Counted from the first letter of the stretch, positions 24,599 through 34,376 are shown. The stretch is DNA of 43,197 nt from Chloroflexota bacterium (GCA_012522475.1 JAAYKH010000027.1:1-43197), one strand, 5' to 3'. Notes: generated by a model from the letters alone, not told the origin. A program made the numbers and translations.

Positions 24599-26698
24599 TT
24601 AATTTTCAGAAAATATCATGCGCGCGTCCAGTACGAGGGTGCCCTCTCCCTCGGGCAGCACCAACAGCGGATTTACCTCTACCTCAGCAATCCTGGGGTG
24701 ATCCAACGCCAGCTGGCTCAGCCGGCCGATCGTATCGACGACGGCATGCAGATCGTATACGACCTTGCTACGATAACCCTGCAATAACTGTCCGGCTTTG
24801 GTTGAGGCAACCATTTCAAGAGCCTGGCTTGGCGTCAGGGGAACGATTCCAAAGCCGATATCTTTGAACAACTCCACATACACGCCACCCAGCCCAAACA
24901 TCATCAAAGGGCCAAAGGTCGAGTCGCGCTTCATGCCAACGATGACCTCCATTCCCTTAGGAGCCATCTTTTGCACTAAAAACCCTGAAATTTCAGCTTG
25001 GGGTGCAGCGGTTGTGATCGTTGCGACCATGCGCTGCAGGGCTGTTTTCAAAGCCTCAGCCGAGTTGAGGTTAAGAGCGATCCCGCCCAGATCAGATTTG
25101 TGAAGAATATGGGGCGAAAAAATTTTTAGCGCCACCGGGTAGCCCAGTTCTTCGGCAATGGCCAGTGCTTCATCGTGATTGGTTGCGATCTGGCCAGGCA
25201 CCAGGTTTAGGCCATAGGCAGCCATAATGGGCCGAGATTCCGCCTCGGTCAATACCCGTTGCTCTGTTTGAGCTAAAATTTCAGCGACTCTGTCTTTTTC
25301 TAGATTAGAGAACACAAAGGGTCCTGTCTGCGAACGCTGCCGCCATTGGCGATAGGTGCGCATTGCTCCCAGCACCTTTCCGGGAACTTCAGGGTAGGTA
25401 CTCATCGGGATCTTGTTGGCGTGCAATATCGCCCGCGCTTCTGAAATGCTCTGTTCACCAACCATGCAGGCTAAGATGGTTTTGTCGATTGTTTTAGAGT
25501 TTTCGACAACGGCGCGGGCAATATCTGCCGGATCCACCAGTGATTGTGGAACCAGCATGGGTATGAAAACGTCGATACTGGGTTGATCGCCAAGCACATT
25601 CAGGCAATGTTCAAAGTCATGTGCCTCGGCGCCGCCAAGCATATCCACTGGATTGGCAACCTGGGCGCTGGGGTTGAGCTTTTCTGCCAATTGGCTTTGT
25701 TTTTCAGGAGTGATTTCTGCTAACGTAAACCCGTGTGTAGCCAGGGTGTCCGCTGCTAGGGCGGCCGGACCGCCAGAGTTGGTCAGGATGACGACCTGGT
25801 TGTCTTTAGGTAGGGGCTGGCAGCTCAGGGCCCAGGCGACATCAAACAGGGCGCTGAGGTCCTCAACCTCAATTACACCGGCTTGTTTAAAGGCAGTCTG
25901 GTATGCCGCATAAGATCCCGCCAGGGATCCGGTATGCGAGGAGACCGCTTTGGCACCGGCATTTGTACGCCCTGCTTTTAGCAGGACGACCGGCTTTTCT
26001 TGTGAGACCTGGCTGACGACCTCAATGAAACGCTGACCGTGTTCGATTGCTTCCACATAGGCCGCAATTACCTTCACCTGGGGGTGAGCTCCAAAATAAG
26101 CGATGACATCGGTTTCATTTACATCCAGCTCGTTGCCCAGGCTGGCAAAATGGGAAAAGCCGATCCCCTTATCCCCAATCAAATCGACCACACCGCCACA
26201 GACCGCGCCGGATTGAGAGACAAAGCCAATCGAGCCCCTGGTGGGCACACCTTCAACGAAAGTGCTGTTGAGGCCAGTATACAAATCCATTGTGCCGACG
26301 CAATTCGGGCCAACCAGGCGCATCTGGTAACCCTGTGCAATTTGGAGGCATTCTTTCTCCAATGCCACCCCCGCACCGCCCACCTCTTTAAAACCACCCG
26401 AAATAATGATGGCCGCCTTGATGCCTCGTTCACCACACGCGCGCAGGATCTCAGGGGTCAGCGGCGCCGGTAAAACGACCACAGCCAGGTCTACGGGATC
26501 GGGGACGACACCTACGTCCGGGTAGGCTGTTAAGCCCAGAATCTGGTCGGCTTTAGGGTTGACGGGATAGATTCCACCTTGAAAGCCATACCGGAGCATG
26601 TTTTTTAGAATGCCATGGCTGAGCTTGCGGGGGTCTTGCGAAGCACCGATGATGGCCACCCCAGTCGGTGAGAAAAATGGAGCCAAACTCTCGGTCAT
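24599..26698 (-). CDS. ADP-forming acyl-CoA (acetate-CoA) synthetase, alpha-beta fusion
   Basis: A 699-residue protein combining three parts. The CoA-binding Rossmann domain is at about 1-130 (VAIIGASQDPRKLSHGIL). Succinyl-CoA-ligase-like domains follow at about 140-450, with the phosphohistidine segment SSHTGSLAGSYAAY. An ATP-grasp domain occupies about 480-699 (GYPVALKIFSPHILHKSDLGG, EVEVNPLLVLPEG). Such fused enzymes convert acyl-CoA, ADP and phosphate to acid, CoA and ATP, giving substrate-level ATP in fermenting cells; some relatives are protein acetyltransferases (Pat), but no GNAT domain is seen here. AAGGAACC precedes the ATG. Acyl specificity is unknown. Confidence 0.92.
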   Translation of the reverse strand: MTESLAPFFSPTGVAIIGASQDPRKLSHGILKNMLRYGFQGGIYPVNPKADQILGLTAYPDVGVVPDPVDLAVVVLPAPLTPEILRACGERGIKAAIIISGGFKEVGGAGVALEKECLQIAQGYQMRLVGPNCVGTMDLYTGLNSTFVEGVPTRGSIGFVSQSGAVCGGVVDLIGDKGIGFSHFASLGNELDVNETDVIAYFGAHPQVKVIAAYVEAIEHGQRFIEVVSQVSQEKPVVLLKAGRTNAGAKAVSSHTGSLAGSYAAYQTAFKQAGVIEVEDLSALFDVAWALSCQPLPKDNQVVILTNSGGPAALAADTLATHGFTLAEITPEKQSQLAEKLNPSAQVANPVDMLGGAEAHDFEHCLNVLGDQPSIDVFIPMLVPQSLVDPADIARAVVENSKTIDKTILACMVGEQSISEARAILHANKIPMSTYPEVPGKVLGAMRTYRQWRQRSQTGPFVFSNLEKDRVAEILAQTEQRVLTEAESRPIMAAYGLNLVPGQIATNHDEALAIAEELGYPVALKIFSPHILHKSDLGGIALNLNSAEALKTALQRMVATITTAAPQAEISGFLVQKMAPKGMEVIVGMKRDSTFGPLMMFGLGGVYVELFKDIGFGIVPLTPSQALEMVASTKAGQLLQGYRSKVVYDLHAVVDTIGRLSQLALDHPRIAEVEVNPLLVLPEGEGTLVLDARMIFSEN

Positions 26699-26742
26699 AG
26701 AAAGGTTCCTTTCCTGAATGTGTAAAGCTGTGGTACATGGCT

Positions 26743-26748
26743 ATTATA
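26743..26748 (-). promoter_or_regulatory. -10 box of the acyl-CoA synthetase/YhfC operon
   Basis: A perfect TATAAT on the minus strand, about 45 bases before the ATG. The -35 is weak (CTGGTT at 17 bases). It is divergent from the helicase-gene promoter 37 bases away. Confidence 0.4.
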
Positions 26749-26784
26749 CTCGTGATGCCTTGGGCAACCAGCGCGCTTTTATCA

Positions 26785-26790
26785 TATAAT
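26785..26790 (+). promoter_or_regulatory. -10 box of the helicase-nuclease-recJ operon, placed for a leaderless transcript
   Basis: TATAAT ends exactly six bases before the ATG, the same arrangement as at dinB. No Shine-Dalgarno sequence fits between them, and the -35 region is weak. Confidence 0.5.
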
Positions 26791-26796
26791 TAGGGT

Positions 26797-28923
26797 ATGC
26801 AGCTCACTGATGAACAAAGTTTGCTAATTAACCAGGCGATCGATTCCAGGATATTCATTCAGGGACGGGCAGGCTCGGGGAAAACAACGGCAGCGGTGCA
26901 CTGGCTTCAAAAGCTTCTAGCTTCCGGCGTACCTGCCCACCAGATTCTGGTGTTTACGCCGCAGCGAACCCTGGCGCAGCCTTATCTGGCGTGCATGCGC
27001 GATACGATAACGCCAGTAAACAGTTTAATCACCACGATGACCCTGGGCGGGTTGGCCAGGCGGATGGTGGATTTGTTCTGGCCGTTGATCAGCCAGGAGG
27101 CCGGTTTTGCTCTCCCGAATCAGCCCCCGCACTTTCTGACGCTTGAATCGGCCCAGTATTATATGGCGCATGTGGTCAGGCCGCTGATTGAAAACGAAGG
27201 TTATTTTGAAAGCCTGGCGATTAACCGCAACCGGATTTATGCTCAAATTTTGGATAATTTGAATAAAGCTGCCATTGTGGGGTTTTCAATCGAGGAAATT
27301 GGCCCGCGATTAAAATCTGCCTGGGTTGGCGGTATTGAGCAATTTAATATTTATGATGATGTGCAGCACTGCGCAGAGCGTTTTCGTCAATTCTGCCTGG
27401 CGCATAACCTGCTGGATTTCTCTTTGCAGGTGGAAATCTTCCTGCAGCATCTCTGGCCGTCGAGGCTCTGCCGCGAGCATCTCAACCAGTCTTATCGGCA
27501 CCTGATTGCCGATAATCTGGAAGAAGACACCCCTGTTACCCACGATCTTCTCAGGAGCTGGCTTCCAGATTTTGAATCGGCGTTGTTAATCGCTGATGAA
27601 GCAGCTGGTTTTCGGTCTTTCCTGGGCGCAGATGTGGTCAGCGCGTTTTCTTTAAGCGTAGCCTGCGAGACGCGTTTGTGGTTCAATCAAAACTTAGTTA
27701 ACGAAGCTGGTATTGCCCAGTTGAAAACGGGGCTCCAGGCGGTGATCAGCCAGCTTCAGGCGCGGGGCATGGAGGACGCTGGCGGTTCTACAGCCCTCCT
27801 GCGAGAAGCGCTGCACATGCCAGATGAACCGATTAAATTATTTCCATCAATGGTGAAATGGGTCACCACGCAGGTGGCGGCTCTGATTGAAGATGGGGTT
27901 CCGCCCGGCGAGATCGTTCTACTGGCGCCCTATATGCCGGACGTGTTGAAGTTTTCGCTGGGTGAAAGACTGGATGCGCTGGGCATACCGCACCAATCCC
28001 ACCGACCTTCGCGGGCTTTGCGAGATGAACCCGATACACAGACCCTGCTGACCCTGGCGATGCTATCCTTCCCAAATTGGGAATTGTCAGCCCAGCCGGT
28101 TAACCTGGCAACGGCCTTCATGCAGTCCATCGAGGGGTTAGACCTGGTGCGGGCGCAATTACTGGTTAACCTGGTTTTTGAACCGAATAGTGAGACGTTT
28201 CCCCTCAAGCCCTTTGAAACAATCCAACCCCAGTTTAAGGAACGCATCACTTACCGTGTGGGGGAGCGTTACGATAGGCTGCGGGAATGGCTGCTGGACG
28301 CTGCCCAGAGGGAAGGCCAACAGAATCTCGATTTTTTCCTCAGTCAGTTATTTGGTGAGGTGTTGAGCCAGCCCGGCTTCGGATTTCACAATGATTTGGT
28401 GCGCGCTAACCTCGTTTCAACGCTGATCGAATCGGTGCAAAAATTCCGCTGGGCGATGGGGCACCAGAAAGTCATAGAAAATGGCGACACCGGCAGGGAG
28501 TACCTGCAAATGGTGCGGGATGGTGTGATCGCCGCTCAGTATCTGCACAGTTGGGAAGAACGCTCACCCGATGCCGTTTTCATCGCGCCAGCGCACACGT
28601 TTTTAGTCAGCAACGAGCCGGTGGATATTCAGTTTTGGCTGGATATTGGCAGTCCCAGCTGGTATCAGCGCCTGAATCAACCCCTGACCCACCCTTATGT
28701 GCTCAGCCGGCATTGGAAAGCCGGTCAGGTTTGGGATGCAGAGGATGAATTGGCAGCTGCCCACGCAACCCTGCGCCGCTTGACCATAGGATTGCTCAAC
28801 CGCTGTCGAAAACAGGTTTTTATTGGCCTGAGCGCTCTGGATGTGCGCGGTTATGAAAATCGGGGTTTATTGATCCGGATTATTAATGAAGCCTGGCGGC
28901 GCTCACTGGAGGAGGTTGCATGA
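26797..28923 (+). CDS. AddB-like superfamily 1 helicase subunit without nuclease domain
   Basis: A 708-residue UvrD/AddB-like protein. Walker A is GRAGSGKTT (residues 23-31) and motif Ia is ILVFTPQRTLAQPY. The Walker B region reads IADNLEEDTP, with N240 where UvrD-type helicases have the catalytic Glu of DE-x-Q-D. Motif VI is poorly kept (LLNRCRKQVFIGLS), and there is no C-terminal PD-(D/E)XK domain. It may therefore bind ATP without being the main motor, as AddB does in AddAB. It is translated from a probably leaderless message. Its TGA overlaps the next gene's ATG (ATGA). The four-gene overlap chain points to a stable complex for processing DNA ends. Confidence 0.75.
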   Translation: MQLTDEQSLLINQAIDSRIFIQGRAGSGKTTAAVHWLQKLLASGVPAHQILVFTPQRTLAQPYLACMRDTITPVNSLITTMTLGGLARRMVDLFWPLISQEAGFALPNQPPHFLTLESAQYYMAHVVRPLIENEGYFESLAINRNRIYAQILDNLNKAAIVGFSIEEIGPRLKSAWVGGIEQFNIYDDVQHCAERFRQFCLAHNLLDFSLQVEIFLQHLWPSRLCREHLNQSYRHLIADNLEEDTPVTHDLLRSWLPDFESALLIADEAAGFRSFLGADVVSAFSLSVACETRLWFNQNLVNEAGIAQLKTGLQAVISQLQARGMEDAGGSTALLREALHMPDEPIKLFPSMVKWVTTQVAALIEDGVPPGEIVLLAPYMPDVLKFSLGERLDALGIPHQSHRPSRALRDEPDTQTLLTLAMLSFPNWELSAQPVNLATAFMQSIEGLDLVRAQLLVNLVFEPNSETFPLKPFETIQPQFKERITYRVGERYDRLREWLLDAAQREGQQNLDFFLSQLFGEVLSQPGFGFHNDLVRANLVSTLIESVQKFRWAMGHQKVIENGDTGREYLQMVRDGVIAAQYLHSWEERSPDAVFIAPAHTFLVSNEPVDIQFWLDIGSPSWYQRLNQPLTHPYVLSRHWKAGQVWDAEDELAAAHATLRRLTIGLLNRCRKQVFIGLSALDVRGYENRGLLIRIINEAWRRSLEEVA

Positions 28924-31166
28924 CCCAACCGAGCATCCGTTTGCGCTCCGGGCAGGAAGCGGTATTGCGTTACCAGGGCGGACGAATGGGGATTAGTGCT
29001 GTGCCCGGCAGCGGTAAAACCTGGACGCTGGCGTATCTGGCAGCCAATTTGATCAAACGCGGTGTTATTGATGCTGACCAGGAGATCCTGGTGGTGACTC
29101 TGGTGAACGCGGCGGTGGATAATTTTTCATCCCGGATCAGTCAGCAACTTCAGGTTGAGGGTCTGCTGCCAGGCTATGGTTACCGGGTGCGAACCCTGCA
29201 CGGGTTGGCTAATGACATCGTGCGTGAACGCCCTGACCTGGCTGGTTTGAACACCAACTTTCAGATTATCGATGAATTTGAATGCGACCGGATAAAAAGC
29301 AGGATTGCCAAGGATTGGATCGCATCTCACCCGGGCTATCTGGAGCCATACCTTGAATACGCACCAAACCAGAAAAACCAGGTTTTTTCAGCCCGGCAAA
29401 ACCTGCCCAGAACGATCGAACAAATCGCCAATGCTTTCATTCGCCTGGCTAAAGACCGGGAATTAATGCCTGCGGATATCGAAAAGAAATTGGGCAAATT
29501 GCAAATCCCGCTGCCGCTGGTCAGGATGGGATTGGACATGTACACAGAGTATCAAAATGCACTCACCTATCGGGGTGGGGTTGACTTTGACGACCTGATC
29601 AGGCTGGCCCTGCGCTGCTTGCGCTCTGATCCATCTCTGTTGGTGCTGCTGCGCAAACGCTGGCCATTTATTCTTGAAGATGAAGCTCAGGATTCAAGCC
29701 GCCTGCAACAGGAAATCCTCTCCCTGCTGGCTGGTGATGGGGGCAATTGGGTGCGGGTGGGCGACCCTAACCAGGCTATTTACGAAAGCTTTACGACGGC
29801 CAGCCCGCAATTCTTGCTCGATTATCTGGCGCATCCCAACGTTGAAGAACGGACCTTGCCTGAAAGTGGCCGTTCGACCCAGGATATTATTGATCTGGCC
29901 AACCACATGATCATGTGGACGCAGACGGACCATCCTAATCTGGGTGTCCGCAACGCGCTGACACCGCCATTCATCCTGCCAACACCCTGGGACGACCCTC
30001 AGCCCAACCCGCCAGCATGTCCTGCCTGTATTCGCTTGCTTACACAGGGCATGGGGCCTGATGAGGAAATGCGCCATGTCGTCAAAACAGCCCAATCTTT
30101 CCTTGAAAAGCAACCGGATCAGACGGTGGCGATCCTCTGCCTGAGCAATGAACGGGCGTATAAATATGCCGAACTGCTCAAACAGGAGCATGTTCCCTGC
30201 GTGGATAGCTTGCTCCGCTCGTCAAGTTCGACTCGCCTTTCAACGGATGCAATGGTTACAATTTTACGCAGCCTGGCCGATCCAACCTCCAGCCGAAAGT
30301 TGGCAGAAGCCTATAAAATTTGGCGGCGCAAGGCGCATGAGGATGAAGCTGCCTGGAAATTCCATCAGGGGGTGGCGAGACTGGTCGGTAAGTGCCGTAA
30401 CCTGGAAGATTACCTGTGGCCTTCAGGCGGCCAGGACTGGCGGGCCGAGACGGCAGAAGAAGGCGGCGAACCAGCTGTACTGGATGAGCTGCGGGCCTTC
30501 CAAGGTCTTGTTCAGCGCTGGCATTCAGCGGTGATTTTACCCATCGACCAGCTCTTGTTAACCATTGCCCAAGACCTGTTTCTTGATCCGGTTGAACTTG
30601 CTCTGGCTTATAAACTTTCTACGTTACTGCGCCAGATGAGTGATGCGCACCTGGAATGGCGGTTGCCTCAGTTTATCGATGAGCTGGTGACGATCACGAA
30701 GAATGAACGTAAATATCTGGGTTTCTCTGCAGATGATGACGCCTTTGACCCGGATCGCTACCCAGGGCAGGTGGTTGTAGGCACGATGCACAAAGCCAAG
30801 GGCTTAGAATGGGATTGCGTGTTTCTGACCGCACTCAATAACTATAATTTTCCCTCAGGTGCTCCTTATGACCAATAGCTGCCTGAAAAATGGTTTGTGA
30901 AAGGTCAGCACAACCTGGAAGCTGAGACAATTTCACAATTGATGACCCTGATTGAAGACCACCCCTACGGGTGGTATCAACCTGGTAAGGCAACCCTGGA
31001 TGCTCGGGAGGAGTTTATCCGCGAACGTTTGCGGCTGCTGTTTGTTGGCATCACCCGTGCCCGCCGCTGGCTTTTGATCAGCTGGAATATCGGCAAATCC
31101 ACAAAAAAGAGTGTGCCAGCAGAGGCCTTTACCGCGCTATTAAATTATTTGGAGCGCCAGCAATGA
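28920..31166 (+). pseudogene. UvrD/AddA-like DNA helicase interrupted by in-frame TAG
   Basis: A 748-codon superfamily 1A helicase frame. Motif I is SAVPGSGKT (K33), motif II ILEDEAQDSS (D254, E255), motif III GDPNQAIYES and motif V TMHKAKGLEWD. A TAG at 30876-30878 (codon 653) follows APYDQ. The same frame continues with LPEKWFVKGQHN and motif VI RLLFVGITRARRWLL. The 652-residue product would lack motif VI, whose arginine is needed for ATP hydrolysis, so it should not be a working motor. The rest shows no decay, and the downstream ATGA overlap with the nuclease gene is intact. Readthrough is possible because TAG followed by C is a weak stop, but error or recent loss is equally possible. Confidence 0.85.
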
Positions 31167-32002
31167 TTCTTCCCAAGAATTTTATTTTCACCCAGGGCAA
31201 CCTCCAGGACTTTGTTGATTGCCCATACCGTTTTTACCTGCGATATATTCTGCGCACCAGTTGGCCAGCCCTGGTGGTTGACCAGGCGCTGGAATTTGAG
31301 CAACGCGGCCAGGCCGGCGGGCGCTTTCATCGTTTTGTGCAGCAATATTTGCTGGGTGTACCGCCAGAGCGGATTGATGGGTTGGTGGATGGAGACCCGC
31401 TGCCTGATTTACGTCGCTGGTGGGCAGGTTTTATAGCGCATGTGCCGCCCTGGCTGGAGGGTCAGCGCTGGGTGGAAATGACCGTGACAGCGACCCTGGC
31501 AGGACAGCGGCTGGTGGCTAAATATGACCTGATCCTTTTGGATGAGAAGGGCAATCTGACCATATTTGATTGGAAGACATCGAAAAAACCTCTGAGCGCA
31601 GCGCGACTTTTAGAGCGTATTCAAACCAGGCTCTACCGTTTGGTGTTGTTACAAGCCAGCGCCAGCCTTTTCAACTTGCAGCCAGTTGAACCGGAGCAAA
31701 TAACCATGCGTTACTGGTATGCTACCCAACCTCAAATGCCGATCACCCTGGTTTACAGTCAATCGAATTACGAAAACGATCTGGCTTACCTGACAGATCT
31801 AATTGAAACCATTTCCAACGCGCAGGAAAATGATTTTATTCGCACTGCTGACCTCGCCAGGTGCCGGTTCTGTGTTTACCGGTCGCATTGCGAGCGTGGC
31901 GTTGAAGCGGGCAGTCTGGACGATTTTGACTACCTGGACTTGGAGCAGGATGAGGCCGATCTGTTAATCGACTTTGAAGACCTACCAGAAATCGAATTCT
32001 AA
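31163..32002 (+). CDS. PD-(D/E)XK nuclease with Fe-S cluster cysteines (AddB/Cas4 type)
   Basis: A 279-residue stand-alone RecB-family nuclease. FTQGNLQDFVDCPYRFYLRY supplies the first cysteine. GGRFHRFVQQYL gives the motif I histidine. DLILLDEKGNLTIFDWKTSKK gives the D...D-x-K catalytic core, and IQTRLYRLVLLQA the Q-x-x-x-Y helix. Near the end CRFCVYRSHC has C-x2-C-x5-C spacing, which with the first Cys matches the 4Fe-4S staple of AddB and Cas4-like nucleases. It is linked by ATGA to the helicase upstream and by TAATG to recJ. It most likely works as the nuclease subunit for the two helicase proteins. No cas genes are nearby, so a Cas4 role is unlikely. Confidence 0.85.
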   Translation: MILPKNFIFTQGNLQDFVDCPYRFYLRYILRTSWPALVVDQALEFEQRGQAGGRFHRFVQQYLLGVPPERIDGLVDGDPLPDLRRWWAGFIAHVPPWLEGQRWVEMTVTATLAGQRLVAKYDLILLDEKGNLTIFDWKTSKKPLSAARLLERIQTRLYRLVLLQASASLFNLQPVEPEQITMRYWYATQPQMPITLVYSQSNYENDLAYLTDLIETISNAQENDFIRTADLARCRFCVYRSHCERGVEAGSLDDFDYLDLEQDEADLLIDFEDLPEIEF

Positions 32003-34314
32003 TGTCCGTAGAAAAGACCTGGGTATTCACCGAAACGCACTCCATTCCACCTGCATTTCAAGAAGCCATTGGCGGGCATCCGCTGGTGGCCCAGACGCTT
32101 TATGAGCGTGGCATCCGGACGATCGAAGCAGCCCTGGCGTTTTTAGATCCCGCACTTTATCAGGCCGCCAATCCTTTTGATTTACCCGATATGGACACCG
32201 GTTGTGAACTGCTGATGGGTGCCATCCGTGAACAATTGCGCATCCTGGTGTGGGGTGATTTTGATGTCGACGGCCAAACGGCGACTGCAGTCTTGGTAGA
32301 GGGGTTGCGAAGCCTGGGCGCAAACGTGCGTTATCATATCCCGGTGCGCGCGGAGGAATCCCACGGCATCCGGAAAGATGCCCTCAAAACCTATCTGGCG
32401 CAGGGATTTCATCTGCTGTTGACCTGTGACACGGGGATTACCGAATATGAGAGCTTGCAATTGGTGCATAATCTGGGCATCCCGATCATTGTCACCGATC
32501 ATCATCTGCTGGGTGAAAGATTGCCGCCCGCGGATGCAGTGATCAACCCCCAGCGATTGGAGCCCGGGCATCCCTTGTGCACGCTGCCAGGGGTGGGTGT
32601 GGCTTACAAGTTAATTGAAGGCTTGTATTCAATCTTGGGGGAGGTACAAGATTTGGGGCACCTGCAGGAACTGGTTGCCCTGGGCATTGTGGCGGATGTG
32701 GCAGAGCAGCAGGGTGACACGCGCTACTTGCTGCAAAAAGGGCTGGAAAATTTGCAGAAAACCAGCCGGATTGGGTTAAACCTTTTGTATGAGAATGCTG
32801 AACTCAACCCCGAAAACCTGAATGAGGGACACATTGGCTTTCAGATTGCGCCGCGCCTGAACGCGGTTGGGCGATTGGGTGATGCCAACCCGATGGTGAC
32901 GTTCTTAACCACAGATGATCGGGCTGAGGCTCGGCACCTGGCGACCCTGATTGAAGGGATGAACATCAAACGGCGGGCGGAAACGCGCCAGGTGGAACTG
33001 GGCGCCGAGGCGCAATTGCAGGCATCCAGTGAGGATCGACATGCACCGGCGATTGTGCTCCACCACCCTGGCTGGCCGGGCGGCGTGGTTGGGATTGTCG
33101 CCAGCCGTCTTGTGGAACGCTACCATAAACCGGCGATCCTGCTGACGGGCGAAGACTCAATTCATGGTTCGGCGCGCTCGATACCCGGATTTGATATCAC
33201 CGAAGCGATTGGCGCCCAGGCCGACCTGTTGACCGGCTATGGGGGACACCCGATGGCAGCCGGCTTGTCCCTGCCCGCCGAGCATTTCCCTGCTTTTAAA
33301 CGGCGTTTTTTAAAAACGTTTACAGCTCAAAGACTACCATTCCCCCGTGGCGAAGTGACTGAGATTGCTCAGTCATTGACCATTGCCGAGGTGAACCTGG
33401 AACTGGTGCGCGACATTGCCCGTTTGGCGCCTTTTGGCCCCGGCAACCCGGCTTTGAATTTCCTGGTGGAGAATGTGCGGGTGGTATCCCAATCTCTGGT
33501 AGGGATTGAACGTGAACATCGCCAGGTGACTGTTGCTGATCGAGAAAATAATGAGCTGCGTTTGATCTGGTGGAATGGCACTGATACACCTCTGCCGAAG
33601 GCGCAATTTGACCTGGTTTGTAAATTGACCGAAAGCGATTATCGAGGCATTCCCCAGTTAAGCGCTGAATGGATTGATTTTCGTCTTTCGGCGGCTGGCA
33701 AAGAAGAAATTGCAGACCGCCAGATTAAAATTGTGGACTGCCGCAATTTGGAAGACAAACAGGCAGGTTTAGCAAGCTTAGTGCAGGAACATCCATACGC
33801 TGTGATTTGGGGTGAGGGTGAACTGACAGGGGGAACCTTCTTCAGGGGCAGGCACAAGCTTGAAAGGTCGTCGCACCTGGCCATCTGGACCACGCCGCCC
33901 TCACAAGCCGTTTTACGAACGGTTTTGGATCAAACGCACGCGAACCAGGTAACGGTTTTTGCTGTAGACCCGGGCAGTGATGATTTAGAAAGTTTCATGT
34001 CCCGTTTGGGCGGTGTGGTTAAATATGCTCTAACGGGTTTGGGCGGAACTGTTCAGCTGGATCGATTGGGAGCAGCCTGCGCGGCGGACGAAATGGCGGT
34101 GCAGACGGGTGTGTTATTGTGGCAGGCCAGGGGTGAGTTTTCGGTTGCCTTCGTTGGGGAGACTGTTCACTTCAGTGCTGAGAAACCGGATGCCAACCCA
34201 GGGGCGATTGAACATTTTGAAGCCCTACTAAAGGAATTACTGGCCGAGACCCGGGCTTATCGAGGGTATTTTCACAAGGGGGACTTGGTGTCGATCATCA
34301 CCCACTCTTGGTGA
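32002..34314 (+). CDS. recJ: Single-stranded-DNA-specific 5'-3' exonuclease RecJ
   Basis: A 770-residue DHH-family exonuclease. The metal-binding motifs are WGDFDVDGQTATAVL, LTCDTGITEYE and VTDHHLLGERLPPADAVINP, followed by the glycine-rich DHHA1 region (GWPGGVVGIVASRLVERYHKPAILL, GYGGHPMAAGLSL). An OB fold comes next, and then an additional C-terminal domain of about 200 residues with weaker similarity to anything known. RecJ resects 5' strands in RecF-type repair, mismatch repair and base excision repair. Its ATG shares one base with the previous stop (TAATG), so it is produced with the nuclease. Placement inside an AddAB-like operon suggests joint end resection. Confidence 0.93.
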   Translation: MSVEKTWVFTETHSIPPAFQEAIGGHPLVAQTLYERGIRTIEAALAFLDPALYQAANPFDLPDMDTGCELLMGAIREQLRILVWGDFDVDGQTATAVLVEGLRSLGANVRYHIPVRAEESHGIRKDALKTYLAQGFHLLLTCDTGITEYESLQLVHNLGIPIIVTDHHLLGERLPPADAVINPQRLEPGHPLCTLPGVGVAYKLIEGLYSILGEVQDLGHLQELVALGIVADVAEQQGDTRYLLQKGLENLQKTSRIGLNLLYENAELNPENLNEGHIGFQIAPRLNAVGRLGDANPMVTFLTTDDRAEARHLATLIEGMNIKRRAETRQVELGAEAQLQASSEDRHAPAIVLHHPGWPGGVVGIVASRLVERYHKPAILLTGEDSIHGSARSIPGFDITEAIGAQADLLTGYGGHPMAAGLSLPAEHFPAFKRRFLKTFTAQRLPFPRGEVTEIAQSLTIAEVNLELVRDIARLAPFGPGNPALNFLVENVRVVSQSLVGIEREHRQVTVADRENNELRLIWWNGTDTPLPKAQFDLVCKLTESDYRGIPQLSAEWIDFRLSAAGKEEIADRQIKIVDCRNLEDKQAGLASLVQEHPYAVIWGEGELTGGTFFRGRHKLERSSHLAIWTTPPSQAVLRTVLDQTHANQVTVFAVDPGSDDLESFMSRLGGVVKYALTGLGGTVQLDRLGAACAADEMAVQTGVLLWQARGEFSVAFVGETVHFSAEKPDANPGAIEHFEALLKELLAETRAYRGYFHKGDLVSIITHSW

Positions 34315-34376
34315 GAAAAACGGGGCGATTAAATAAGTGTGAGCCAATCGGGGGGCAGATTATTTATAATTGGCGA

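Noticed and set aside
2363-31166. Stop codon reassignment
   Set aside because: TAA, TAG and TGA all end other complete genes here, and each broken gene has only one internal stop.
31163-32002. Cas4 of a CRISPR system
   Set aside because: The Fe-S nuclease sits inside a helicase-recJ operon. No cas1, cas2 or repeat array was seen.
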